Assembly: GCA_016184365.1 (NCBI GenBank)
Contig: JACPCW010000092.1
Location: 25,212-89,211 of the forward strand
Origin: Candidatus Rokuibacteriota bacterium
GTDB taxonomy: Bacteria > Methylomirabilota > Methylomirabilia > Rokubacteriales > CSP1-6
Length of the DNA: 64,000 nucleotides
Reading direction: 5' to 3'
In this document: positions 17,031 through 27,466 of the stretch, in pieces
How the letters are laid out: the number at the start of each line of letters is the position of its first letter
Numbering within the stretch: position 1 is the first letter of the stretch
Notes under the pieces: generated by a model
Told to the model about the DNA's origin: nothing
What the model saw: only the letters and a program-made list of their open reading frames with translations
Databases searched by the model: none
Program-made: the position numbers and the translations under genes

Positions 17031-17642
17031 ATGGCCCCGGGCGCGCGGGCGTGGGAAGGTGGAGCCGCGAGGATCGAGGTGGAGCCGTCCGATGAAACCC
17101 TGTGCGCACGCGTGGCCGAGCGAGACGACCGGGCCTTCGACCTGCTCGTCTCCCGTTACCAGGCGCGCGCCTATCGCATCGCGTGGTCGATCGTGCGCGA
17201 CGCCGACGAGGCGCGCGACCTGTCGCAGGACGCGTTCCTGCGCCTGTACGAGCGGGCCGGACGCTTCGAGGGACGCGCGCGGTTCTCGACGTGGTTCTAC
17301 CGGCTGCTCGTCAACGTGTGCCTCGACCACCGCCGGCGGCATCGCTGGTGGCGCAGCGTCCTCGGCGGCGGCGGGAACGAGCCGGACGCGCCGCCCGCGC
17401 TCGATCAACACCCGGCGTCCGAGCCCGGTCCGGACGAAGACGCCGCAAGGAAACAGACGATGACGCGCATCTGGGCCGAGCTCGAGCGACTGTCGCCGCA
17501 GCAGCGCGCCGCGGTGCGCCTGCAGCTCGAAGGGCTGCCGACCGCGGAGATCGCCGAAGTGCTCGACTGCTCGGAAGCGACCGCGCGCGTGCACCTGCAC
17601 CGCGCGCTGGCGACGCTGCGAAAGACCGTGGGAACCCGGTGA
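17031..17642 (+). CDS. ECF-type RNA polymerase sigma factor
   Basis: 203-aa sigma-70 family factor with only regions 2 and 4. Region 2 is FDLLVSRYQARAYRIAWSIV, then DARDLSQDAF-like -10 recognition and RFSTWFYRLLVNVCLDHRRR. Region 4 is LSPQQRAAVRLQLEGLPTAE and the helix-turn-helix ending CSEATARVHLHRAL. It directs transcription of an extracytoplasmic-function regulon. A later GTG (about 17079) could be the true start, since the first ~17 residues are not family-like. The stop overlaps the anti-sigma ATG. Confidence 0.9.
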   Translation: MAPGARAWEGGAARIEVEPSDETLCARVAERDDRAFDLLVSRYQARAYRIAWSIVRDADEARDLSQDAFLRLYERAGRFEGRARFSTWFYRLLVNVCLDHRRRHRWWRSVLGGGGNEPDAPPALDQHPASEPGPDEDAARKQTMTRIWAELERLSPQQRAAVRLQLEGLPTAEIAEVLDCSEATARVHLHRALATLRKTVGTR

Positions 17643-18124
17643 TGCGCCACGACGAGACGGCGATCGTCCCGTATCTGCGCGGCGAGCTCGGCGACGCCGA
17701 GCGACGCGCGGTCGAAGCGCATCTGGCCGCGTGCACGGACTGCCGCGCCATCGCCGACGATTTCAGCGCCGTGCTCGCGACGCTCGCTGCCGAGCCGGAA
17801 CCGCCAGCCGTGCATTGGGGCGCGTACCGCGCCGAGCTGCGCGGAAAGCTCGATCAGCGCCGCGGCCGCCGCCCTGCTGCGGCGCGGTGGTGGCCCGTAT
17901 CGCTCGCGCTCTCCGGCGCCCTCGCCGGTGTGCTCGTGTTCTTCGCCACGGATGACACCGGGCGCGAGCCGCGCGTCGCCGAGCTCGGTCCCATCGAGGA
18001 AGCGATGATCGGTGGCCGGCTCGACCTGCTGCGGCAGTACCCGGTGGTCGAGCGCCTCGACCTGCTCGAAGACCTCGAGGTCATCCGGCACCTCGACGGT
18101 CTCGAGCCGGTCAAAGAGGGCTGA
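17642..18124 (+). CDS. Membrane anti-sigma factor with zinc-binding (ZAS) domain
   Basis: 160-aa partner of the preceding sigma factor. The N-terminal ZAS-like motif HLAACTDC (His27, Cys31, Cys34) should hold zinc and bind the sigma factor in the cytosol. One membrane helix spans about 83-103. The periplasmic tail (104-160) contains YPVVERLDLLEDLEV, which is nearly repeated in the next gene's product. The ATG start sits in a TGATG overlap with the sigma gene, the usual sigma/anti-sigma coupling. Signal-dependent proteolysis of this protein would release the sigma factor. Confidence 0.87.
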   Translation: MRHDETAIVPYLRGELGDAERRAVEAHLAACTDCRAIADDFSAVLATLAAEPEPPAVHWGAYRAELRGKLDQRRGRRPAAARWWPVSLALSGALAGVLVFFATDDTGREPRVAELGPIEEAMIGGRLDLLRQYPVVERLDLLEDLEVIRHLDGLEPVKEG

Positions 18125-18403
18125 GTGCGGCGACGGGCCGCGTGGCTCGGCGTCGTCGTCGGCCTCGTCGCGGGCGCGAGCGCCGCGCCGGCGACGGAGT
18201 CGCGGCCGAGGACGACGGACTCGCGGCCGGACGCGGAGCTGCTGCTGCAGCTCGACCTGCTGCGCGAGGCGGATCTCGCGAAGCAGCGCGATCTGTACCG
18301 GCGCATGCCCGTGGTCGAACGGCTGCGGCTGCTGGAGCAGCTGGGTGTGCTCGACCACGAGTCGGACGTGACACCGTCCCGAAAGGGGGGATCGCAGAAA
18401 TGA
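18125..18403 (+). CDS. Small secreted protein sharing a motif with the anti-sigma tail
   Basis: 92 aa, GTG start abutting the anti-sigma stop. The signal peptide is about residues 1-20 (ASAAPA). The mature chain has MPVVERLRLLEQLGV (61-75), matching the YPVVERLDLLEDLEV stretch of the anti-sigma periplasmic tail at most positions. This suggests a common origin or a shared binding partner in the periplasm. I know no characterised homologue. The stop overlaps the DUF3106-like gene by ATGA. Confidence 0.75.
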   Translation: MRRRAAWLGVVVGLVAGASAAPATESRPRTTDSRPDAELLLQLDLLREADLAKQRDLYRRMPVVERLRLLEQLGVLDHESDVTPSRKGGSQK

Positions 18404-19067
18404 ACGCGCGGTGGCTGGTTCGTGTGATCGCGCTCACGGCAGTGATCGTCCTCGGCGCGCTCGAGATCGCGTGGGGACAGGCGGCGCCGATCGAGGGACT
18501 CGACCGGCTCTCGCCGTCCGAGCGCGCCGCGGTGGAGCGCAATCTCGAGCGCTGGCAGCGGATGTCGCCGGAAGAGCGCCAGCGCGTGCTCGAGAACTAT
18601 CGGCAGTGGCAGTCGATGACCCCCGACGAGCGCCAGGCCGCCCGGCAGAACTTCGAGCGCTTCCGCGCCCTGCCGCCGGCGGAAAAGCAGCGGATCCTCG
18701 ACGACCTCCAGCGGTGGAACGAGCTGCCGGAAGCGCGGCGACAGGAGCTGCAGCGCGCGTACGAGCATTTCCAGCGGCTGCCTCCCGAGCGGCGCGAGCG
18801 GATCCTGGAGCGCCACCGCCGCTTCCAGGCGCTGTCGCCGCAGGAACGGCAGCGCGTGCTGCAGAACTACCAGCGCTGGCAGCGGATGTCGCCGCGGGAG
18901 CGCGAGCAGGTGCGCCAGCGCTGGCAGCAACTGCCGCCGGAGCAGCGCGAGCAGCTCCGCGAGCGCTGGGAGCAGGCCACGCCGGAAGAGCGCCGGCAGA
19001 TGCGGCAGCGCCTGCAGCAGCATCGCGAGCCGCCGCCGCCGCCGCGCGGCGGCGATCGTCCGCCGCG

Positions 19068-19071
<4 letters not shown>
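18400..19071 (+). CDS. DUF3106-like secreted repeat protein
   Basis: 223 aa with a signal peptide (cleaved after about residue 27, AWGQ). The mature region is made of repeated helical units of the form WQRMSPEERQRVLENYxx, nine or so in a row, as in DUF3106 proteins. It ends in a proline-rich tail. The family's function is not established; it often lies beside ECF sigma/anti-sigma pairs and small secreted proteins, as here. Rich in Arg, Gln and Glu, it is likely an extended alpha-helical solenoid or coiled coil in the periplasm. Confidence 0.8.
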
Positions 19072-20821
<1,750 letters not shown>

Positions 20822-20825
<4 letters not shown>

Positions 20826-22051
20826 CGCGCCGGACGTTCGTCAAGGCCGGCGCGTGCGCGCTCGTCGGGCTCGGGACGATCCCGCGCTTCCTCGTGCGCG
20901 CCGCGGACGCCGCGCCGTCGCGCGGCCGAGTGCTCGTCGCCATCTTCCAGCGCGGCGCCGTCGACGGCCTCGCCATGGTCCCGCCACACGGCGATCCGGC
21001 ATACGACGCGGGCCGTCCGTCGATCGCGATGCAGCGGCCGGCACGCGGCGTGGCCGAGGGGACGATCGATCTCGACGGATTCTTCGGGTTGCATCCCGCG
21101 CTCGCGCCGCTCGTTCCGCTCTGGCAGGCGCGACAGCTCGCCATCGTGCACGCGTGCGGATCGCCGGATGCCACGCGATCGCACTTCGACGCGCAGGACT
21201 ACATGGAGAGCGGGACCCCCGGCGTGAAGAGCACGCCCGACGGCTGGCTCGCGCGGGCGGCCGCCGCCCGGCCCCCGCGCACGTCCCCGCTTCGCGCCGT
21301 CGCCATCGGTGCGCGAGTCCCGCGAGCGCTGCGCGGCAGCGCCGGCGCCGTCGCGATGTCGTCGATCGACCGCTTCGACGTTCGCGTCACCGGAGACGGC
21401 GGCGCGCGTCGGGGCTTCGAGTCGCTCTACGCCGATGGCGTCCGCGACGTCCTGCACGGGACGGGCCGCGAGACCTTCGAGGCCGTGAAGCTGCTGAAGC
21501 GCGCGGGCGCGGGGCAGCTCACGCCGGCCAACGGCGCCGTCTACCCGCGCGGGCGCTTCGGCGACGCGATGCGCCAGATCGCGCAGCTCGTTCGCGCCGA
21601 CGTGGGTCTCGAAATCGCGTTCGCCGACATGGAAGGGTGGGACACGCACGTCGGCCAGGGCGCCGAGCGGGGCCAGCTCGCGCTGCGTCTCGCGGCATTC
21701 GGCGGCGCGCTCGCGGCGTTCGCGCGCGATCTCGGCGACCGCATGACCGACGTCGTCGTGCTCACCATGTCGGAGTTCGGCCGCACCGTGGCGGAGAACG
21801 GCAATCGCGGCACGGACCACGGTCACGCCACGGCGATGCTCGTGTTCGGCGGCGGGGTGCGCGGCGGTCGCGTCTACGGCCGGTGGCCGGGTCTGGCGCC
21901 CGAGCAGCTCTTCGAGGGGCGCGACCTCGCGGTCACGACGGACTTCCGCGCGCTCTTCGGCGACGTCGCGACCCGTCACCTCGCGCTCGCCGCGAACGCG
22001 CCGCTGTTCCCCGGCTGGCGCGCGACGGCGACGCCCGGCGTGATGGACTGA
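20822..22051 (+). CDS. DUF1501 family protein, Tat-exported
   Basis: 409-aa partner of the DUF1800 protein. The N-terminus TRRTFVKAG is a twin-arginine motif before a hydrophobic stretch, so it is exported folded. The body has sulfatase/alkaline-phosphatase-like features: the FQRGAVDGLAMV start, AFADMEGWDTHVGQG and TMSEFGRTVAENGNRGTDHG near the C-terminal half, which matches family metal-site segments. The substrate is unknown. It ends 20 bp before the convergent channel gene. Confidence 0.9.
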
Positions 22052-22071
22052 CCGAACTCGCCTGGCGTCGG

Positions 22072-23112
22072 TCAGGCGCGCGCGGTCTCGGTCACGAGAC
22101 GCTCGAGCTGCTCGAGCTGCGCCGTCGTGCCGAGGGCGAGGAGCTGATCACCGGCCGCGAGCACGAAATCGCCCTCCGGATTCGGGACGGCGTTGCCGTC
22201 ACGCATGACCGCGAGGATCGTCACACCGGTCGCGCGACGGATATCGAGCGATCCGAGCGTCCGGCCGACGCTGCCGCTGCCGCCGACGAGCGCAATGCTC
22301 TCGATGTTCAAGGACTCGTTGCCGCGCTGGAGCGCGGTCTCGAAGAAATCGACGACCGTCGGCGACAGGATCAGGTGCGCGAGCCGGTGGCCGCCGATGG
22401 CGTACGGGCTGATCGCGCGATCGGCGCCGGCGCGCGTGAGCTTCGGCACGCTCGCCTCGTCCACCGCGCGCGACACGATGTAGAGCTTCGGATTCAGGAC
22501 GCGCGCCGACAGCACGATGTACATGTTCGTGGCGTCGTTGCCCGTCGTCACGACGAGCCCGCGCGCGCGACGGATGCCGGCGCGCTCCAGAATCTCGTCC
22601 TCCGTGGCGTCGCCGACGATGAAGAGATAGTTGCGCGCGGCGGCGTACTCCGCGCGCGCCGGACTCGGATCGATGATGACGAAGCGCTGCCCGGCCAGCG
22701 CGAGCTCCCCGGCGGCCTGCCGGCCGACGCGGCCGACGCCGGCGACGATGACGTGCCCTTCGAGCCGCGCGATGTCGCGTTCCATTCTGCGCCGCCTCCC
22801 TCCGGGATCCGCGAGCCGCACGATGACGATGTACTCCATCACCACGCCGGCGGTGTAGAAGAGCGTCGCGACGCCGGTGATCGCGACCGCCATCGTGAGC
22901 ACCCGGCCGACGGGCCCGAGCGGACGCACCTCGCCGTAGCCGACGGTGGTGATCGTGATGACGGTCATGTACAGCGCGTCGAGCCACGCGCCGGGGGCGT
23001 CGCGCCACAGCCAGTAGTAACCGAGCGTGCCACCGGTGATGACCATGGCCAGCATCGCCACCGGCGGACCAAGCCGGCCGCGAAGCGCCTCGATGCGGGG
23101 GTCGACCATCAC
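22072..23112 (-). CDS. Two-helix potassium channel with RCK (TrkA-N/TrkA-C) domain
   Basis: 346-aa K+ channel of the Kch/MthK type. Two membrane helices (about 17-35 and 74-98) flank the selectivity filter TVGYGE (56-61). A cytosolic Rossmann RCK domain starts at VIVAGVGRVGRQAAGEL (about 121-137), and a TrkA-C domain closes the C-terminus (about 260-346). It gates K+ flux, probably in response to nucleotide or ions. It is alone in its transcription unit, convergent with the DUF1501 gene. Confidence 0.92.
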   Translation of the reverse strand: MMVDPRIEALRGRLGPPVAMLAMVITGGTLGYYWLWRDAPGAWLDALYMTVITITTVGYGEVRPLGPVGRVLTMAVAITGVATLFYTAGVVMEYIVIVRLADPGGRRRRMERDIARLEGHVIVAGVGRVGRQAAGELALAGQRFVIIDPSPARAEYAAARNYLFIVGDATEDEILERAGIRRARGLVVTTGNDATNMYIVLSARVLNPKLYIVSRAVDEASVPKLTRAGADRAISPYAIGGHRLAHLILSPTVVDFFETALQRGNESLNIESIALVGGSGSVGRTLGSLDIRRATGVTILAVMRDGNAVPNPEGDFVLAAGDQLLALGTTAQLEQLERLVTETARA

Positions 23113-23157
23113 ACAGTCGCCTCGCCCGAGCGCGAACGGGTCAAGGACGGGCCGGTG

Positions 23158-23454
23158 TTACTTCCGCCGCTCGCGGCATTCGGCCTGCGGATCGTAGCGA
23201 TCCGGACCGTGGCAGACGCCGGACGTCGGCAGGCGGCTGCACTCGCGCTGCCGCGCCTCGCGGGCGGGGCCCTTCACGTCGCGCGGAACCTTCGCGAGGC
23301 ACTCCGCCTGGGGATTGCAGGTGCGCGTCTTCAGCGCCGAGCGCGGCAGCGCATCGCAATCGTTCGCTGCGCGTGAAACCGCCGGCGTCACGACCAGAAA
23401 GACGACGGCGAGGACGCCGAGCGCCGAGTGAACGTTCGACATGGGTCGCTTCAT
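23158..23454 (-). CDS. Small secreted cysteine-containing protein
   Basis: About 98 aa with a signal peptide (SALGVLAVVFLVVTPAVSRA). The mature part has six cysteines in pairs spaced like a disulfide-bonded domain (NDCD, RTCNPQAEC, RECSRL, GVCHGP, PQAECRE), with two near-repeats around PQAEC. No family recognised. I chose ATG 23454, since GGAG lies six bases upstream; in-frame ATGs at 23457 and 23466 and a longer frame to 23505 also exist. Confidence 0.65.
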   Translation of the reverse strand: MKRPMSNVHSALGVLAVVFLVVTPAVSRAANDCDALPRSALKTRTCNPQAECLAKVPRDVKGPAREARQRECSRLPTSGVCHGPDRYDPQAECRERRK

Positions 23455-23495
23455 CATCCGCTCCATCACCAGCTTAGACGGCGTGGCACGGTCGC

Positions 23496-24380
23496 CTATT
23501 CCCACGGCCGGGGCCCGCTGCGGGTGGCGGGCGGAGCGGTGACGACGTCGCGTATCCGGTCGGCGAACGCGACCTCGCTGTCGTCTTCCGGGCGATATCC
23601 CAGCACCGCCTGGGCGCTCGCGAGGCTCCAGAATCGGTGGGCGTTGCCGCTGATCCCGTAGACGATCAGGAACGGCACGCCGTGCAGGTCGGCGACGTTC
23701 TCGGTCTCGACGGCGCGGATCGCCTGCTGCGCCTGGTCACGCGCGCTGAGCCAGCTGCCGAGCACGCGGTGCATGACCTTCCGGTCGCCGGGAGCCACGC
23801 GCTCCATGTCGTCGTCGCGCGGCGCGCCGATCCGCCACTGCACGACCTCGAGCGTGCGGCCGTCCACGGCGCCTGTCGCGAAGACGAACCCGAGCAGCTC
23901 GTAGGCGGCCTTGCTCCAGCCGTAGAAGTTGTCGGAGCGCGGCGGCATGTCCGGCGTGACCAGCTCCAGCTTGTCCGCCATCCAGAGGCGCTCGTAGTAG
24001 TCCGCGGCGTGGTTGGAACTGCAGACGACGACCCGGCGCACGCCTTCTTCGAGCGCGGTGCGATACACGTTGTACGCCATGCCGACGTTCGCGTACTCCG
24101 TGCGGAACCTCGCGTCGGACATGTCCTTCCAGCTGCCGCCGCCGGCGGGCTTCGTGAACGCGCAGTGGATGACGGCGTCCGCCCCACGGAAATGCTGGCG
24201 ATAGCGATCACGATCCGGATCCGCGAGGTCGACGACCTCGAGGCCTGGCACGACCGCGCCTCTCGCCGTCTTGTCGACCGCGTCCAGCAAGGCGAGATCG
24301 AACCGCTCTCGCAGCGCATGCATCATCCGCTGGGCGACGTACCCGGCGGCGCCGGTGATCACGACCCGTTTGGCCTTCAT
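23496..24380 (-). CDS. NAD-dependent epimerase/dehydratase (extended SDR)
   Basis: 294-aa extended SDR. It has the GAAGYVA nucleotide-binding motif at the N-terminus, an acidic residue after strand 2 (LLDAVD), CSSNHAADYYERL as the active-site Ser region and YGWSKAAYE as the catalytic YxxxK. The substrate could be a nucleotide sugar or another polyol/lactone; relatives include uronate dehydrogenases, which share SSNH and YGxSK. The ATG at 24380 has GAGAGGG upstream; an ATG two codons earlier is less well spaced. Confidence 0.85.
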   Translation of the reverse strand: MKAKRVVITGAAGYVAQRMMHALRERFDLALLDAVDKTARGAVVPGLEVVDLADPDRDRYRQHFRGADAVIHCAFTKPAGGGSWKDMSDARFRTEYANVGMAYNVYRTALEEGVRRVVVCSSNHAADYYERLWMADKLELVTPDMPPRSDNFYGWSKAAYELLGFVFATGAVDGRTLEVVQWRIGAPRDDDMERVAPGDRKVMHRVLGSWLSARDQAQQAIRAVETENVADLHGVPFLIVYGISGNAHRFWSLASAQAVLGYRPEDDSEVAFADRIRDVVTAPPATRSGPRPWE

Positions 24381-24463
24381 GCGCATCCCTCTCGGTGTAT
24401 CCGATTCGCGGCATTGACGACGATCATCGTCATGGCCACAATCGGTGCAGGAGACGCTGGACG

Positions 24464-24640
24464 GTGACCGAACACGAGTTTCTCGCCGCCATGCTCGGCC
24501 TCGTCGCCTTCGAGGTCCTCGTCGGGATCATCGTCAGCGGTTACTTCGCGTACCGCATCCACCGCAGCAGCCAGCAGATCGAGGGCTTGACGGCCGCGAC
24601 CTTTCTCGAGGCCCGCAGAGCGCTCAGTCAGCCGCGTTAA
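24464..24640 (+). CDS. Small single-helix membrane protein
   Basis: 58-aa product with GTG start and an AGGAG site about 11 bases upstream. One membrane helix (about 11-32, LGLVAFEVLVGIIVSGYFAY) is followed by a basic, then helical cytosolic tail. No known family. It lies between two divergent/convergent genes and the 5-bp gap to the AhpD-like gene's end leaves little other space. Could be a small membrane regulator; function unknown. Confidence 0.5.
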   Translation: MTEHEFLAAMLGLVAFEVLVGIIVSGYFAYRIHRSSQQIEGLTAATFLEARRALSQPR

Positions 24641-24645
24641 CCCGC

Positions 24646-25176
24646 TCAGCCCAGATCCGGCTCGGCGCGGAGCGCGTCGTTCATGCGATTCGTGAAGTTC
24701 GCGACCGCGACGACCAGCGTGAGCTCGACGATCTGGTCCTCGCTCAGAAACGCGCGCAGGGCCTCGAGGTCCGCGTCACGCACGGTGGCGGCCGCGCGCG
24801 TCACCTGGTCGGCGAAGCGGATCACGGCCTTCTCGCGATCATCGAAGAGCGGGCTGCGCTCGTAGAACGTGAGCGCCACGATCTGCTCGTCCGTCACGCC
24901 GACCCGCTTCGACGAAGCGGTGTGCGCGCGCGTTCAGTACTGGCACCCGTTGACGATGGACGTCTTGAGGTACGCGAACTCCTTCAGCTTCGGATCGACG
25001 GTGCCCTCGGCGGTGATCGCGCCGTAGAACGCCGGGAAGTGCTTCAGCACGTTGGGCCGGTGCGCCATGTTCGCGAAGAAGTTCGGGACACGGCCGAGAC
25101 GCTTCGAGACCTGCTCGTAGACGGGCTTCGCTTCGTCGGCGACCTTGTCGGGAGGAACGGGATTCACGACGGCCAT
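24646..25176 (-). CDS. AhpD-like (carboxymuconolactone decarboxylase family) predicted selenoprotein, CxxU
   Basis: Alkylhydroperoxidase-like protein of 176 codons with one in-frame TGA (plus-strand 24934-24936, codon 81). The motif reads NGCQY-TGA-TRAH, where the family has CxxC followed by x3-H; so the peroxidatic pair would be Cys78/Sec81. The downstream part (VGVTDEQIVAL, FADQVTR, NRMNDAL) continues the family without shift. GGAGGT six bases before ATG 25176 sets the start. It likely reduces hydroperoxides or acts as a thiol/selenol redox protein; the electron donor is unknown. Confidence 0.87.
24904..24936 (-). promoter_or_regulatory. Predicted bacterial SECIS element of the first AhpD-like gene
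   Basis: On the minus strand, 13 bases after the TGA, a perfect 7-bp stem CCGCTTC / GAAGCGG (plus-strand 24904-24920) closes the loop GTC. The loop begins 20 bases after the TGA and with G, matching bacterial SECIS rules. The second AhpD-like gene has the same 13 + 7 spacing. Confidence 0.72.
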
Positions 25177-25197
25177 GGGTGACCTCCAGGTGTGCGA

Positions 25198-26118
25198 CTA
25201 CAGCTCAGGGCGGCAGACGGCGCGGAAGTTACACCAGCGGCAGATGCGCAACTCCTCGGTCCGCTCGAAGTCCTCGATGCGCGCGACGTTGTCCGCCGGA
25301 TCGGCGAGGTACGCCTTCATCGAACGGATCGACAGCCGGAGCTGCTCGCGGATCGCTTCGAGGCGCTCGTCGTCCCACCGATGCTCCGTCACCTCCGGCT
25401 CGCGCAGGTTCACCTCGAGCAGGTCGACCTTCGCGGGCGGCACGCCGAGCAGCTCGGCGGCGTAGAGCGCATAGCACCCGAGCTGGAACGCGGCGCCGTC
25501 GCCGTTCTTGCCGCCGGTCTTCCAGTCGACGAGGGCCAGACGCCCTTCCTCGGTCCAGAAGCCGAAGTCCGGCGCGATCCACATCGGCGTGCCCTCGAAG
25601 TCGAACACCTTCGACCAGTGCTCGATCGACCAGTGCTCCGACGACGTCACGCGGATCCGCGCGAGCAGCGGCAGGCGGAAGAAGTTCCGCAGGCACGTCT
25701 CGACGTTCCGGCTCATGGCCTGCCAGGCCTCGCGCGGCAGGTCCACGGCATACTCGTGCTCGAACAGCGCGAGCGTCTTGGGCTCGTCACGGTAGCGCCC
25801 CGTGTTCGAGCCGCGCCACTCCCCGCGCATGCGCTCGACGACGTCGCGAATGAACGGCTCGATGGGAAGGTCGCGACCGTCGGCGAACGCGTTCAGCGCC
25901 ATCTCGATCGCGTCGTGCACGGTGCGTCCGGCCCACATCTGGCGCGAGGCGAGCTGCTTCAGGATGTAGAGGCGTCGCAGGTCGGGCGGCGCGTCGGGAG
26001 CCCAGCCGCCCCACGCGCCGTAGTAATGGTAGAAGTACTTCCGCCGACAGTCCTGAAACGAGCCGTCACGGCTGCGCGACCACGAAAACTCGTTTCGGAT
26101 CTCGCGCACGGCGAGCAT
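25198..26118 (-). CDS. PD-(D/E)XK nuclease with probable 4Fe-4S cysteines
   Basis: 306-aa RecB-like nuclease. The catalytic core is APDFGF followed by LVDWKTGGK (D...DxK). One cysteine lies near the N-terminus (FQDCRRKYFY, Cys24) and three at the C-terminus (ICRWCNFRAVC), the layout that binds a 4Fe-4S cluster in AddB, Cas4 and similar nucleases. No cas genes or CRISPR array are visible, so a general DNA repair or recombination role is more likely. I used ATG 26118; a frame start at 26163 adds non-conserved residues. Confidence 0.82.
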   Translation of the reverse strand: MLAVREIRNEFSWSRSRDGSFQDCRRKYFYHYYGAWGGWAPDAPPDLRRLYILKQLASRQMWAGRTVHDAIEMALNAFADGRDLPIEPFIRDVVERMRGEWRGSNTGRYRDEPKTLALFEHEYAVDLPREAWQAMSRNVETCLRNFFRLPLLARIRVTSSEHWSIEHWSKVFDFEGTPMWIAPDFGFWTEEGRLALVDWKTGGKNGDGAAFQLGCYALYAAELLGVPPAKVDLLEVNLREPEVTEHRWDDERLEAIREQLRLSIRSMKAYLADPADNVARIEDFERTEELRICRWCNFRAVCRPEL

Positions 26119-26186
26119 TGTAGTCGAACCGCGCGTGGGGCGTGTGTCTGACTCGCGATGCACCGCCCGGCGCCCTGATGATCACG

Positions 26187-26210
26187 CCCGGTCACCCGCT
26201 CGTGACCGGG
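26187..26210 (-). terminator. Hairpin downstream of the secreted-protein gene
   Basis: Perfect 9-bp inverted repeat CCCGGTCAC / GTGACCGGG with loop CCGCTC, in the 130-bp gap between two minus-strand genes. A second weaker hairpin (CGCTCG / CGAGCG, 26221-26241) lies between it and the upstream gene's stop. No U-tract is present. It may terminate or stabilise the upstream transcript. Confidence 0.5.
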
Positions 26211-26248
26211 CCGGGCACGACGCTCGGCCCGCTCACGAGCGGTGTGAA

Positions 26249-27082
26249 TCAGCGGCGGGTCGGATCCGGCTCGATGAATTCCGCGGACAGCACGCCCGGA
26301 CGGTCGCCGGGCCGCCCGAACACGGTCACGAGCTGGCCGGGACGCACGTCGGATTGGCCGGACGGATTCGCCCGGTTCATCTCGACGTTCAACGTGCGTC
26401 CGTCGTCCGCGAGCAGCGTGAAGCCTCCGACGCGCACCGAATCGACGAGTCCGTGGACGCGCTGCAAGGCGTCCGGCGTCGTGCGCGAGGTCTCGATCGA
26501 CGCAGCGGGCGCGCCGCCGGTGCCCGGCTCGATCCAGATGGCCACCACGCCCCGACGGGCCCCCGGCTCGTACACGAGCGTCGCGGGCTCGCCACGATGG
26601 AGCGACGGCAGGCTCTTGATCGAGGAGACGTCGAGCGGGAGCTTGAACCCCTCGCGCGTCTTGAACACGACGCGCGACCGGTCGACCTCTTCGACGGTGC
26701 CCTCGACGCGATGCCACGACTTGGCGGCCTGCGACGGCGGGTCGAGCTGGAGCTCCGACGCCGTGAGCTTGTCCGTCCGCGGCTCGCCTTCCCTGGGCGC
26801 GCGCATCGTCAGCGTCACGCCGTCGCCGGTCTTGAGCAGACCGCGCACGCGCGGATCGGTGCCCGCGACATCGACACTCACCGTGCGGCCGTCGTCCGTC
26901 CGCACCACCATGGTGTCGCCCTTGGACACGACGACGTGGCCGTGGACCCGGCCGCCGCCGACGCCGAAGATGCCGCCCAGCACGTCGCCCAGCACGCCAC
27001 CGAGACCGTCCGACGACTTCTGCGCCATCGCGGGCGCCGGGGCCAGCAGGAACAGGCTTACAAGGACTGCGAGGACCTTCAT
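26249..27082 (-). CDS. Secreted protein with repeated small beta domains
   Basis: 277 aa with a signal peptide (LFLLAPAPAMAQ, about 21). A glycine-rich linker is followed by three similar modules, each with a valine-rich strand pair ending in a DGRT-like turn (VRTDDGRTVSVDV, VFKTREGFKLPLDV, LLADDGRTLNVEM). These look like small OB or DUF5666-type beta domains. The function is unknown; likely periplasmic. It is divergent from the small CPCC protein, with 87 bp between. Confidence 0.7.
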   Translation of the reverse strand: MKVLAVLVSLFLLAPAPAMAQKSSDGLGGVLGDVLGGIFGVGGGRVHGHVVVSKGDTMVVRTDDGRTVSVDVAGTDPRVRGLLKTGDGVTLTMRAPREGEPRTDKLTASELQLDPPSQAAKSWHRVEGTVEEVDRSRVVFKTREGFKLPLDVSSIKSLPSLHRGEPATLVYEPGARRGVVAIWIEPGTGGAPAASIETSRTTPDALQRVHGLVDSVRVGGFTLLADDGRTLNVEMNRANPSGQSDVRPGQLVTVFGRPGDRPGVLSAEFIEPDPTRR

Positions 27083-27169
27083 TGCGGTCACCCCCGCACC
27101 GGTACGTCGCAAACGGAGTGCCGACGGCCTCGCCTTGATTCTCGCCCGGGGCGCTGCTAGCTTGGCGCC

Positions 27170-27466
27170 ATGCCGGCGAAATCCTTCATCGTTCGCTGTC
27201 CGTGCTGCGACGCGAAGCTCACGATCGACGACGAGCTCCACGAGGTGATCGCGCACGAGGCGCCGCCGCCGAAGCGCACCATGAGCGACATCGGCGCGGC
27301 GTTCGAGGCGCTCAAGACGAAGAGCGCCGAGCGCGACGAGCGGTTCCGTCGCGAGATGGAGTCGCAGGGCGACAAGTCGAAGCTGCTGGACCGCAAGTTC
27401 CAGGAAGGGCTGAAGAAGGCGAAGGACGACCCCGACCGCCCGATCAGGCCGATCGACATCGACTAG
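27170..27466 (+). CDS. Small protein with N-terminal CPCC knuckle
   Basis: 98 aa. The N-terminus IVRCPCCDAKLTID is one half of a zinc ribbon. A charged, helical region with many Lys/Glu/Asp residues follows, and the chain ends RPIRPIDID. A second CxxC is missing, so zinc would need dimerisation or the segment is a structural knuckle only. No family function known. Its TAG stop directly abuts the ATG of the squalene/phytoene synthase frame. Confidence 0.7.
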   Translation: MPAKSFIVRCPCCDAKLTIDDELHEVIAHEAPPPKRTMSDIGAAFEALKTKSAERDERFRREMESQGDKSKLLDRKFQEGLKKAKDDPDRPIRPIDID

